This document shows, piece by piece, positions 1 through 8,400 of a stretch of 64,000 nt of DNA (its first letter is position 1; the number at the start of each line of letters is the position of its first letter). The stretch comes from Corynebacterium jeddahense (lineage in GTDB: Bacteria; Actinomycetota; Actinomycetes; Mycobacteriales; Mycobacteriaceae). The stretch covers positions 124,001-188,000 of the forward strand of contig NZ_CP063194.1 in assembly GCF_028609865.1 (NCBI RefSeq), in the 5' to 3' direction. The translations under genes were made by a program, and so were the position numbers. Below the pieces are notes generated by a model. The model was not told the DNA's origin, made no database searches, and saw nothing but the letters and a program-made list of their open reading frames with translations.

Positions 1-219
1 CTCGCCGAGCGGGACGCCGAGGAGGACGATGCCCTCGCCGGCGCCGCGAAGCGCGGAGGTCTTCGGGGTGAGGTAGAAGGGGACGGATTCGCTCTCGCCG
101 ACGAGCGGGCCGTCGGTGAGCGTGTCCAGGTTCGCGGGGAACCAAACGAGGTAGTCGGCGGGGTTCTTCGAATTGTCGCGGGCGGCGAGGCCGGAGGTGA
201 GCCAAGTGTGGATTTTCAT
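1..219 (-). CDS. 5' part of an unrecognised protein (cut by window edge)
   Basis: An open frame runs leftwards from an ATG at 217-219 off the window edge, 73 codons without a stop. The protein starts MKIHTWLTSGLAARDNS and continues with NPADYLVWFPANLDT; there is no signal peptide or membrane segment in the visible part. I do not recognise the family. It is divergent from the tRNA-Ser gene that begins at 305, so the AT-richer gap 220-304 should hold promoters for both. Confidence 0.5.
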   Translation of the reverse strand, partial: MKIHTWLTSGLAARDNSKNPADYLVWFPANLDTLTDGPLVGESESVPFYLTPKTSALRGAGEGIVLLGVPLGE

Positions 220-304
220 GCGCCCGAGTATACGGACAATTCCCCGCCGGACGCTGCGGATATTTGGACGGCCGCGGGGAAGCGGGTAGAGTATGCGAAG
301 CGCT

Positions 305-394
305 GGAGATGTGCCAGAGTGGCCGAATGGGGCTCCCTGCTAAGGAGTTGCCCCCTCGCGGGGGCCGCAGGTTCAAATCCTGTCATCTCCGCCA
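305..394 (+). tRNA. tRNA-Ser (anticodon GCU)
   Basis: Acceptor stem GGAGATG (305-311) pairs with CATCTCC (384-390), followed by discriminator G and an encoded CCA (392-394). The anticodon loop CTGCTAA gives anticodon GCU, reading AGC/AGU serine codons. The long variable arm typical of class II serine tRNAs is present (TTGCCCCCTCGCGGGGGCC). The tRNA-Arg gene follows 2 nt later, probably on the same transcript. Confidence 0.95.
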
Positions 395-396
395 TT

Positions 397-469
397 GCGC
401 CCGTAGCTCAACGGATAGAGCATCTGACTACGGATCAGAAGGTTGGGGGTTCGAATCCCTCCGGGCGCA
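397..469 (+). tRNA. tRNA-Arg (anticodon ACG), copy 1
   Basis: Acceptor arms GCGCCCG (397-403) and CGGGCGC (462-468) pair; the anticodon loop CTACGGA contains ACG (inosine-modified in bacteria, reads CGN). The T-arm GGTTCGAATCC is canonical. The discriminator A at 469 is followed by CATTTT, so CCA is not encoded here, unlike in the second identical copy at 5109. The 73-nt bodies of the two copies are the same base for base. Confidence 0.95.
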
Positions 470-518
470 CATTTTGGGGTTGTGCCCCTCCTTGTTGGGT
501 GGGGAGGGTGTGTTGGAG

Positions 519-551
519 GGAATGAGGTCAGTTTTGTCCTCATTCCTTTTT
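519..551 (+). terminator. Terminator hairpin 1 downstream of tRNA-Ser/tRNA-Arg
   Basis: A perfect 9-bp stem, 519-527 with 538-546, with a 10-nt loop, is followed by TTTTT at 547-551. It sits 50 nt after tRNA-Arg on the same strand and fits an intrinsic terminator of that tRNA transcript. Confidence 0.75.
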
Positions 552-607
552 GGGCGCTACCCCGCCTGCGTGCTGATGCTGTCATGGGTGGGGTGGGTGT
601 GTTGGAG

Positions 608-640
608 GGAATGAGGTCAGTTTTGTCCTCATTCCTTTTT
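608..640 (+). terminator. Terminator hairpin 2 (duplicate of hairpin 1)
   Basis: The same stem, 608-616 with 627-635, and T run 636-640, inside the second copy of the 74-bp repeat. A tandem back-up terminator produced by the duplication. Confidence 0.65.
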
Positions 641-688
641 GGGCGCTACCCCTCCTGCTCGCGCTGCCAAACCCCGCCCGCTCGCGCC

Positions 689-765
689 CCCAAACCATGA
701 GAACCAAACCATGAGAATCGGCCGAATAGCCCCCTATTCTCATGGTTTGGTTCTCAGGGTTTGGG
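689..765 (-). terminator. 30-bp near-perfect inverted repeat at the end of the minus-strand surface gene
   Basis: 689-718 and 736-765 are inverted copies, 30 bp with one mismatch and a 17-nt loop. The arm contains an internal direct repeat of the word ACCATGAGAA. It starts 16 nt past the stop codon of the gene ending at 781, so it is positioned as its terminator, although the stem is much longer than usual and no clear T run follows on the minus strand. It could also be a small mobile or regulatory palindrome. Confidence 0.6.
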
Positions 766-780
766 TAAATCGAAGCCCGG

Positions 781-3444
781 TTACGCCGGCTTCGTTTCGA
801 CGACCGGGGCCACCGTCGTGGTCACCGTCTCCTTGCTGCTGCCGCCGAGCGTGATATCCACCCCGCGGACCTCGGGCACGCACGTGCGCAGGGCCGCCAC
901 AAGCAACAGCGTTGCGACGACACCTACGGCCCCACCACCAACCGCCGTCAGCTGCGCGGGTTCGATGGAGAACTGGCGCGCGGTGTCGTCGAACGCGCGG
1001 GATGCCTGCGCTGCGAGTTGCTCGAGGCCCGGGATGCGCAGCTGCTGTGCCGCTGCGATCGGCACGAGAGCGATGAGCGGCAAGCCCAGTCCGACGAGCG
1101 GGGCGATGCAGCGCGGGTCGGACGAGCCGCCGGCGACCTCAACGTTGGCGTCGAACAGGCTCGAGCCACCCTTGCCCTGGGCGGAGGGCTCCTCGCTGCC
1201 GCTGCCCTGGGCACCCTGCTTCTTGCGGCCGAAAAGCCCGCCGTTGGCGTTGTCCGTGACGGCGGCCGAGTTGTTCGAGCCGTTGTTGTTCCCGTTGTCG
1301 TTGGCATTGCCAGTGATCACCGGGTTGGCGTTGCCCGTGACAATGACTGTCGCCTTCGCGTTATCCGTGGCCACCACGCTGTTGTTCGACCCGTTGTTGT
1401 TGCCGTTGTTGCTCGGGTTGAGGTTGCCGGTGACCACCACGGTCGGGTTGGCGTTGTTTGTGGCCACGACGCTGTTGTTCGACCCGTTGTTGCTCGGGTT
1501 CAAGTTGCCGGTGACGATGACGGTCGCCTTCGCGTTATCCGTGGCCACCACGCTGTTGTTGGAACCGTTGTTGTTGGCGTTGTTCGTCACGACGGGGTTG
1601 GCGTTGCCCGTGACCACGGCCGAGTTGTTGGAACCGTTGTTGTTGCCGTTGTTGCTCGGGTTGAGGTTACCGGTGATCACCACGGTCGGGTTGGCGTTGC
1701 CCGTGACCACGGCCGAGTTGTTGGAACCGTTGTTGTTGGCGTTGTTCGTCGGGTTGAGGTTGCCCGTGACCACGGGGTTCGCGTTGCCCGTAATCACCGG
1801 ATTCGCGTTGCCGGTCACGACGGCCGAGTTGTTCGAGCCGTTGTTGTTCCCGTTGTTATTGCCGTTGTTCGTCGGGTTGAGGTTGCCCGTGATCACGACG
1901 GTCGGGTTGGCGTTGCCGGTCACGACGGCCGAGTTGTTCGAGCCGTTGTTGTTCCCGTTGTTGCTCGGGTTCGCGTTCCCCGTGATCACAGGGTTTGCGT
2001 TGCCGGTTACGACGGCCGAGTTGTTCGAGCCGTTGTTGGAACCGTTGCCGGTGACCACCACGGTCGGGTTTGCGTTGCCGGTGATCACGACGGCGCTCGG
2101 GTGCACGTCGACCTTCACAATGCCCTCGAGCAGCCCCTTCCCGGAACCAGAACCAGAACCGGAACCAGAACCGGAACCAGAACCGGAACCCGCAGACCCA
2201 GACCCAGACCCAGACCCGCCACCGAGCAGCCCGCCAATGATGTTGCCCAGCCCGCCGAGCGCGCCGCCGCCGGTGCCGGCGCCGATGATCCCGCCGATGA
2301 TCGGCCCGAGGATGTCCGCCGCGGTGCCGGCGGCCTCGGACGGGGTCTGCGACGGGTTCTTCGCCGCGATCTTCAGGGTCGCGGCGAAGGAGTTCTCGCC
2401 GTCGACGACCTTGATCGGCAGGTCCACGTCGCCGTCCTTGAACGTGCTCGGCGGGGTGACGCGCAGGGTGTTGCCCTCGGTAGACACGGCCCAGCCAGCA
2501 GGGACGGTGATGCTGGCCTTGGTGGCGGTGACGCCGTCGGGAAGCGAGATGCCCTCGATGGACCGGGCGGCGGTGGACTTCTCAAAGTCGATGGGGTAGC
2601 GCGTGTCCAGCTGGGATTCCCAGTCGGCGACGGGGCGGCTGTCCACCACGTTGAGGCGCAGCGTGGTGCGGAACGAGCCGCCGTCGGCGGTGGTTACTTT
2701 CACCGGGATGTCCACGTCGCCGGAGCGGAACGCCGTCGCGGACTGCGGGCGGATGACGGTGAGCGTGCCGTTGTCGTTGCGGAACGTCCAGTTGAAGATG
2801 GTGTTCGTGGTCGGGGACACGCCGTCGCCCGGCTGCAGCCGCAGCCCCTCCACCTCGGCCTCCTGCTTGTTCCAGAAGTTCGCGGTGGTGTAGCGGCCGT
2901 TGAAGTCGCTCGCCGTCGTGGAGCTCATGCTTGGCGACGTCGTCTCCGCCGCCGACGGCTCAGACGAAGCCGGCGTGCTCGTCGGCTCGGGCGTCGGCGT
3001 CGGCGACGGGCACTGGTCCGCCGGCTCGGTGAACGAGTTGCCCGTGGTCTGGGAGTCCACCACGTTCACGCGCAGGGTGGTGGTGTAGGAGGAGCCGTCC
3101 GCCTTGGTCACCTTGACGGGGATGTCCTGGTTGCCGGACTTGAACGCCGCCTTGGACTCGGGGCGGACGAGCACGAGGTTGCAGCCGCTGGTGCGGAAGC
3201 GCCAGTTGAAGATGGTGTTTGTGGTTGCCGCGACCGAGTCGCCGGGCTCGAGCACGAGGCCCTGGACCACGGCCTCGTTCGCGTCCCAGAAGTTGGTGGT
3301 GTTGTAGCGGGCGTTGAAGGCCGTGGCCTCCACCGCGGAAGCCACGGGGGCGAGGTGGACGGGGGAGATGAACGGCGCGACCAACGCCGCGGAAAGAACG
3401 CCGGCCGCGATCTGGGTGCGGCGGGTACGGAAGGGTCGTGCCAT
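781..3444 (-). CDS. Large exported surface protein with Asn-rich NANP-like repeats
   Basis: An 887-residue exported protein of unknown ligand. The start is the ATG at 3442-3444, preceded by AGGAG at good spacing; an in-frame ATG 25 codons upstream lacks this. Residues 1-37 form a signal peptide (RTRR, hydrophobic core, AxA). Three related beta-rich domains follow (about 40-130, 172-260, 265-345), each with a pattern like NARYNTTNFW and TNTIFNW. Then come a Gly-Ser linker (about 385-430) and a long Asn-rich stretch (about 445-725) built from VVTGNANP and NNGSNNS units. The end has Cys779, a hydrophobic segment, an amphipathic loop, a second hydrophobic segment and Cys855, then a Thr-rich tail. 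There is no LPXTG motif. The same end is seen in the proteins ending at 11050 and 63488, so this is probably a cell-envelope anchor. Divergent from mgtE. Confidence 0.85.
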   Translation of the reverse strand: MARPFRTRRTQIAAGVLSAALVAPFISPVHLAPVASAVEATAFNARYNTTNFWDANEAVVQGLVLEPGDSVAATTNTIFNWRFRTSGCNLVLVRPESKAAFKSGNQDIPVKVTKADGSSYTTTLRVNVVDSQTTGNSFTEPADQCPSPTPTPEPTSTPASSEPSAAETTSPSMSSTTASDFNGRYTTANFWNKQEAEVEGLRLQPGDGVSPTTNTIFNWTFRNDNGTLTVIRPQSATAFRSGDVDIPVKVTTADGGSFRTTLRLNVVDSRPVADWESQLDTRYPIDFEKSTAARSIEGISLPDGVTATKASITVPAGWAVSTEGNTLRVTPPSTFKDGDVDLPIKVVDGENSFAATLKIAAKNPSQTPSEAAGTAADILGPIIGGIIGAGTGGGALGGLGNIIGGLLGGGSGSGSGSAGSGSGSGSGSGSGSGSGKGLLEGIVKVDVHPSAVVITGNANPTVVVTGNGSNNGSNNSAVVTGNANPVITGNANPSNNGNNNGSNNSAVVTGNANPTVVITGNLNPTNNGNNNGNNNGSNNSAVVTGNANPVITGNANPVVTGNLNPTNNANNNGSNNSAVVTGNANPTVVITGNLNPSNNGNNNGSNNSAVVTGNANPVVTNNANNNGSNNSVVATDNAKATVIVTGNLNPSNNGSNNSVVATNNANPTVVVTGNLNPSNNGNNNGSNNSVVATDNAKATVIVTGNANPVITGNANDNGNNNGSNNSAAVTDNANGGLFGRKKQGAQGSGSEEPSAQGKGGSSLFDANVEVAGGSSDPRCIAPLVGLGLPLIALVPIAAAQQLRIPGLEQLAAQASRAFDDTARQFSIEPAQLTAVGGGAVGVVATLLLVAALRTCVPEVRGVDITLGGSSKETVTTTVAPVVETKPA
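1240..2095 (-). repeat. Asn-rich repeat array within the surface gene
   Basis: Imperfect tandem units encoding combinations of SAVVTGNANP, VITGNLNP and NNGNNNGSNN. Unit order varies and the nucleotides have diverged slightly, which suggests older expansion than in the 255-bp array at 6119. Strings of GTTGTT on the plus strand reflect AAC codons. Confidence 0.8.
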
Positions 3445-3643
3445 GGGAGCTCCTTGCTGCGAGGGACAGGTATCCGGCGGTTGTATCGCAGAATCCTCAG
3501 AGATTTTTACACGTGCCACGCATTCGTGGGGAGTAATGCGTGCGATTGACAGGTTGGCTCACCCCGCTACCCCCGCTGCGGTAGCGTCTGCACCGGCACA
3601 GCAGCCGGCGACCACACCGGCGCCAGCGGAAAGGCACACGCAG

Positions 3644-5035
3644 ATGGCAACCCAGACGGCGACCCAGGCGACAACAGCGACAACAGCGCAGTCGCTCCAC
3701 GACCTCGAGCGCACGCTCCGGCGCCGCCGCTCGATCCGCACCGAGGACCTGGACGGCATTCAGCGTCAGCTCGCGGGCTTGCCGCTTGGCGACGTCATCC
3801 GCCTCGTCGAGCGCCAACCCGCCAAGCGCGGTGCGGTGCTCGTGCGCCTGCTGCCCCCGGAGCGCGCCGCGGCACTGTTCGACGCGCTCGACCCGGCCCA
3901 CCAGGCGGAGATCGTCGCCGCGCTTGGTCGCGAGGACGTCTCGGGGCTCTTCGACAATCTCGGCCCCGAAGACCGCGTGCGCCTCCTGGACAACCTGCCG
4001 CCGGAGATCGCGCAGCGCTTCCTCAGCGACCTCGACGAGGACGCGCGCGCCCACACCGACGTCATCCTGGGTTACGAGAAGGGCTCGGTCGGCCGCGCGA
4101 TGAGCCCGAATGTGGCGATGGTGGGGGCGGATGCGCGGGTGCGGGACGTCGTCGATACGCTTCGCTCTGAAGTGGACAGCCTGGAGACGGTGTACACCGC
4201 CGCCGTGGTGGGGGACGAGCGGACGCTGTGCGGTGTGGTCACGCTGCGTGACCTGTTCCAGGCGGAGCCCGACGACCTCGTCGGGGACGTGATGCGCGAG
4301 GCGCCGACCGTGCACGCCGCGGACGACGCGGAGGATGCGGCGCGGCGCCTGCTGTCCGCGGGGCGCCTCGCGTTCCCGGTAGTCGACGACGGCAACCGCC
4401 TCGTGGGCCTGTTCACCTTCGACGAGGCCGCGGACATCGTCGAACACGCCGACAGTGAGGACTCCGCGCGCCAGGGTGGCTCCGAGTCGCTGAAGAAGCC
4501 GTATCTGTCCACGCCGGTGCTCAAGCTCGTGCGCTCGCGCATCGTGTGGCTGCTCGTGCTCGCGGTCTCCGCGATCCTCACCGTGCAGGTGCTGGACATC
4601 TTCGAGGGCACACTCGAGCAGGTGACGCAGCTGTCGCTGTTTATCCCGCTGCTCACCGGCACGGGCGGCAACACCGGCAACCAGGCCGCCACGACGGTCA
4701 CTCGAGCGCTCGCACTTAACGACGTCTCCAAAGGCGACATCCTCAAAGTCATGTGGCGCGAGTTGCGGGTGGGCGCGACGCTCGGGGCGGTGCTTGGCGT
4801 CCTCGGACTGGGCATCGCGTGGGCCGTGTTCGGGCGCGATATTGGCATTGTGATAGGAAGCACACTTTTTTGTGTGTGTGCGATGTCGGCGACGGTGGGC
4901 GGCGCGATGCCGATCATTGCGAAGTCTGTCGGCGCGGACCCGGCGGTGTTCTCCAACCCATTCATCTCCACCTTCTGCGACGCGACGGGCTTGATCATCT
5001 ACTTCCTCATCGCGAAGGCCGTGTTGGGGTTGTGA
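3644..5035 (+). CDS. mgtE: Magnesium transporter MgtE
   Basis: Homodimeric Mg2+ channel of the inner membrane. With the ATG at 3644 (GGAAAGG 10 nt upstream) it is 463 residues, the usual family length. The frame stays open upstream through low-complexity Ala/Pro sequence, and an ATG at 3536 is a less likely start. Order: MgtE N-domain helices (about 20-130, with LPPERAAALFDALDP), a CBS pair (about 135-265, with LCGVVTLRDLF and LVGLFTFDEA), a connecting helix, and five membrane helices from about 285, with the signature PLLTGTGGNTGNQAATT lining the pore. In the family the CBS domains sense Mg2+ and gate the pore. It lies between two identical tRNA-Arg genes and is divergent from the surface gene. 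Confidence 0.93.
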   Translation: MATQTATQATTATTAQSLHDLERTLRRRRSIRTEDLDGIQRQLAGLPLGDVIRLVERQPAKRGAVLVRLLPPERAAALFDALDPAHQAEIVAALGREDVSGLFDNLGPEDRVRLLDNLPPEIAQRFLSDLDEDARAHTDVILGYEKGSVGRAMSPNVAMVGADARVRDVVDTLRSEVDSLETVYTAAVVGDERTLCGVVTLRDLFQAEPDDLVGDVMREAPTVHAADDAEDAARRLLSAGRLAFPVVDDGNRLVGLFTFDEAADIVEHADSEDSARQGGSESLKKPYLSTPVLKLVRSRIVWLLVLAVSAILTVQVLDIFEGTLEQVTQLSLFIPLLTGTGGNTGNQAATTVTRALALNDVSKGDILKVMWRELRVGATLGAVLGVLGLGIAWAVFGRDIGIVIGSTLFCVCAMSATVGGAMPIIAKSVGADPAVFSNPFISTFCDATGLIIYFLIAKAVLGL

Positions 5036-5108
5036 CCTGCTGTTTTGGTGGTCTGTTCACCCCGGTGTAATGTTCTTCTCCGTTGTCGAGAGACAGTAAC
5101 AAGTGAAT

Positions 5109-5184
5109 GCGCCCGTAGCTCAACGGATAGAGCATCTGACTACGGATCAGAAGGTTGGGGGTTCGAATCCCTCCGGGCGCACCA
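5109..5184 (+). tRNA. tRNA-Arg (anticodon ACG), copy 2
   Basis: The same 73-nt sequence as 397-469, here followed by an encoded CCA (5182-5184). The flanking sequences of the two copies differ. Confidence 0.95.
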
Positions 5185-5193
5185 ATTGTGGGT

Positions 5194-5237
5194 AAACCCC
5201 AAGCATTTAGGCTCCGGCCAGACTGCTTGGGGTTTTC
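5194..5237 (+). terminator. Terminator after tRNA-Arg
   Basis: AAACCCCAAGCA (5194-5205) pairs with TGCTTGGGGTTT, followed by a T-rich run to 5240. A strong intrinsic terminator directly behind the tRNA. Confidence 0.85.
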
Positions 5238-5267
5238 TTTGTTTCCGGGACTTGTTCTGATATCTGT

Positions 5268-5287
5268 CTAATAATCTGTACTATTAG
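5268..5287. promoter_or_regulatory. Small palindrome in the AT-rich region upstream of the giant surface gene
   Basis: CTAATA (5268-5273) and TATTAG (5282-5287) are inverted around 8 nt. The gap 5238-5422 is clearly AT-rich against its surroundings and should carry the promoter of the gene starting at 5423. I cannot assign -35 and -10 boxes with certainty; this palindrome is the only symmetric element I see. Confidence 0.3.
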
Positions 5288-5422
5288 GGGGTCTCGCCTT
5301 GTGTGGACTCTGGCTGGTTGGTAATTTATTTCGCAGTTTCGTGGCAGAAGTGTGTGTTCTGTGTACTTCTTCCTTCGAATTTCTCCCAGCAATTTCTCTC
5401 ACATTCTCACATTGGAGCAATC

Positions 5423-8400
5423 TTGAAGAACGCTTCTTCTTTCGAGTCCAACGATTTAAACGCCGCGCAGGGGCCTGCTGACCCCGAGCGCTACAACGCC
5501 CCGGCTTCTCGTTCCCGTTCTGCTAGGCGCGGGCACTCCGGCAAGCGCACGGTGGTCGCTGGTATGACCTCTATCTCGCTCGCGCTGGCGGGGCTGACGG
5601 TGCCTGCGGTGAGTGGGGGGTTAGTCGGTGAGGTGCCGCTTGCGGGTGCGCAGACGGCTATCAGTGGCTCGGTAAACTATGAAAAGGGACAGGCTTTCCG
5701 CAGTGTCTTTTCTGATTTCCCCGAAGATTCGGACCGGCTGAACACATTTGAAGCGCGGATTAGGGAGAATGAGTATAAGTCATACAAATTCTCGACTACC
5801 GAACCTTTTCCTGTCTCCGCGGTCTACCGCTGGGGGTACGAAGACGAAAAGGGCGTTTACCGCACCCATGAAGAAAATTACGAGGGAATAGCGTCACCTC
5901 ACTCTGATGGCCGTGGATTTACGTTCCGGATTAAAGAACCGATCGAGAAAATTAAGGCGTCAAGTTCGGTCACATTCAAAGCCCTTGACCCCGCTGCCAT
6001 CACAGCCGTTGAGCTGGATAAGAAGGGCCAAGTTAAGCTCAACGCTGAGGGGCAACCAGTCACCGTAAGTCTCAGGAATGCATCTGCCTGGGTTACGACC
6101 TCTTATAGCCCGATTACGGGTTCGGTTGTTGGTTCGGTGACGCCGGGTTCGGTGTCGAAGGTTGTCCTTGTTGATGTCAAGGATCCGTCGAAGCGTTTTG
6201 AGGTGTCGGTCGATACGATTGCGGATCGTGTTGAGTTTAAGGATGTGCCCACTGGTGAGTACCGGGTTGAGGTGACTCCGGGGGAGGGGTACCTCGAGCC
6301 TAAGACGCGTTCTGTGACGGTGCGTGAGAATCAGGAGGCGTCACTTGATGACCTCACGCCTGAGCGTGCGAAGGGTTCGGTTGTTGGTTCGGTGACGCCG
6401 GGTTCGGTGTCGAAGGTTGTCCTTGTTGATGTCAAGGATCCGTCGAAGCGTTTTGAGGTGTCGGTCGATACGATTGCGGATCGTGTTGAGTTTAAGGATG
6501 TGCCCACTGGTGAGTACCGGGTTGAGGTGACTCCGGGGGAGGGGTACCTCGAGCCTAAGACGCGTTCTGTGACGGTGCGTGAGAATCAGGAGGCGTCACT
6601 TGATGACCTCACGCCTGAGCGTGCGAAGGGTTCGGTTGTTGGTTCGGTGACGCCGGGTTCGGTGTCGAAGGTTGTCCTTGTTGATGTCAAGGATCCGTCG
6701 AAGCGTTTTGAGGTGTCGGTCGATACGATTGCGGATCGTGTTGAGTTTAAGGATGTGCCCACTGGTGAGTACCGGGTTGAGGTGACTCCGGGGGAGGGGT
6801 ACCTCGAGCCTAAGACGCGTTCTGTGACGGTGCGTGAGAATCAGGAGGCGTCACTTGATGACCTCACGCCTGAGCGTGCGAAGGGTTCGGTTGTTGGTTC
6901 GGTGACGCCGGGTTCGGTGTCGAAGGTTGTCCTTGTTGATGTCAAGGATCCGTCGAAGCGTTTTGAGGTGTCGGTCGATACGATTGCGGATCGTGTTGAG
7001 TTTAAGGATGTGCCCACTGGTGAGTACCGGGTTGAGGTGACTCCGGGGGAGGGGTACCTCGAGCCTAAGACGCGTTCTGTGACGGTGCGTGAGAATCAGG
7101 AGGCGTCACTTGATGACCTCACGCCTGAGCGTGCGAAGGGTTCGGTTGTTGGTTCGGTGACGCCGGGTTCGGTGTCGAAGGTTGTCCTTGTTGATGTCAA
7201 GGATCCGTCGAAGCGTTTTGAGGTGTCGGTCGATACGATTGCGGATCGTGTTGAGTTTAAGGATGTGCCCACTGGTGAGTACCGGGTTGAGGTGACTCCG
7301 GGGGAGGGGTACCTCGAGCCTAAGACGCGTTCTGTGACGGTGCGTGAGAATCAGGAGGCGTCACTTGATGACCTCACGCCTGAGCGTGCGAAGGGTTCGG
7401 TTGTTGGTTCGGTGACGCCGGGTTCGGTGTCGAAGGTTGTCCTTGTTGATGTCAAGGATCCGTCGAAGCGTTTTGAGGTGTCGGTCGATACGATTGCGGA
7501 TCGTGTTGAGTTTAAGGATGTGCCCACTGGTGAGTACCGGGTTGAGGTGACTCCGGGGGAGGGGTACCTCGAGCCTAAGACGCGTTCTGTGACGGTGCGT
7601 GAGAATCAGGAGGCGTCACTTGATGACCTCACGCCTGAGCGTGAACCGACGCCGAAGCCGGCGACCACGACCACGGCGCCGAAGCCCACGCCGACGACGA
7701 CTACGGCGAAGCCCACGCCGACGTCGACTACGGCGAAGCCCGCGCCGACGTCGACTACGGCGAAGCCCGTGCCGACGTCGACTACGGCGAAGCCCGCGCC
7801 GACGACGACTACGGCGAAGCCCACGCCGACGTCGACTACGGCGAAGCCCACGCCGACGTCGACTACGGCGAAGCCCGCGCCGACGTCGACTACGGCAAAG
7901 CCCACGCCGACGTCGACTACGGCAAAGCCCACCCCGACGTCGACTACGGCAAAGCCCACCCCGACGTCGACTACGGCAAAGCCCACCCCGACGTCGACTA
8001 CGGCGAAGCCCGCGCCGACGTCGACTACGGCGAAGCCCGCGCCGACGTCGACTACGGCGAAGCCCACCCCGACGTCGACTACGGCAAAGCCCACCCCGAC
8101 GTCGACTACGGCAAAGCCCACCCCGACGAAGCCGGCCACGCCGACCTCGACCACGACGAAGCCGGCCACGCCGACGAAGGCGACCACGCCGACGTCCACC
8201 ACGAAGCCGACCACGCCGAAGCCGACGACCCCCAAGCCCACCCCGAAGCCGACCGGCTCCATCAAGGGTTCCGTCACGGACAACAACGGCACGCCGCTGC
8301 CGGGTTCGGCGGTGACCATCAAGGACGGTAAGGGCAACCAGGTGGGCAAGCCGGTTGTCACGGATAAGAACGGTGGGTTTACCGTTCCGAATCTGCCTGA

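Larger units (their letters stand above)
496..658 (+). repeat. 74-bp direct repeat, two copies, each carrying a hairpin
   Basis: 496-569 and 585-658 are the same 74-bp sequence with about two mismatches, 89 bp apart start to start. Each copy holds a perfect 9-bp inverted repeat, GGAATGAGG and CCTCATTCC, followed by a T run. The tandem lies in the 311-bp gap between tRNA-Arg and the stop codon of the surface-protein gene; no gene is visible in this gap. Confidence 0.85.

Noticed and set aside
1018..3549. An 843-codon open frame on the plus strand opposite the Asn-rich surface gene
   Set aside because: It is an antisense shadow of a repetitive GC-rich gene (Val/Arg/Gly/Asp rich, no signal or motif, no ribosome site); the minus-strand frame has a signal peptide and clear domains.
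4499..5035. A second small gene inside the 3' end of mgtE
   Set aside because: The alternative frames are His/Arg-rich shadows; the MgtE frame covers the region with a full membrane domain.
6119..8136. Regular direct repeats that might be taken for a CRISPR array
   Set aside because: Units are contiguous with no unique spacers, in frame, and encode protein repeats; no cas genes are near.
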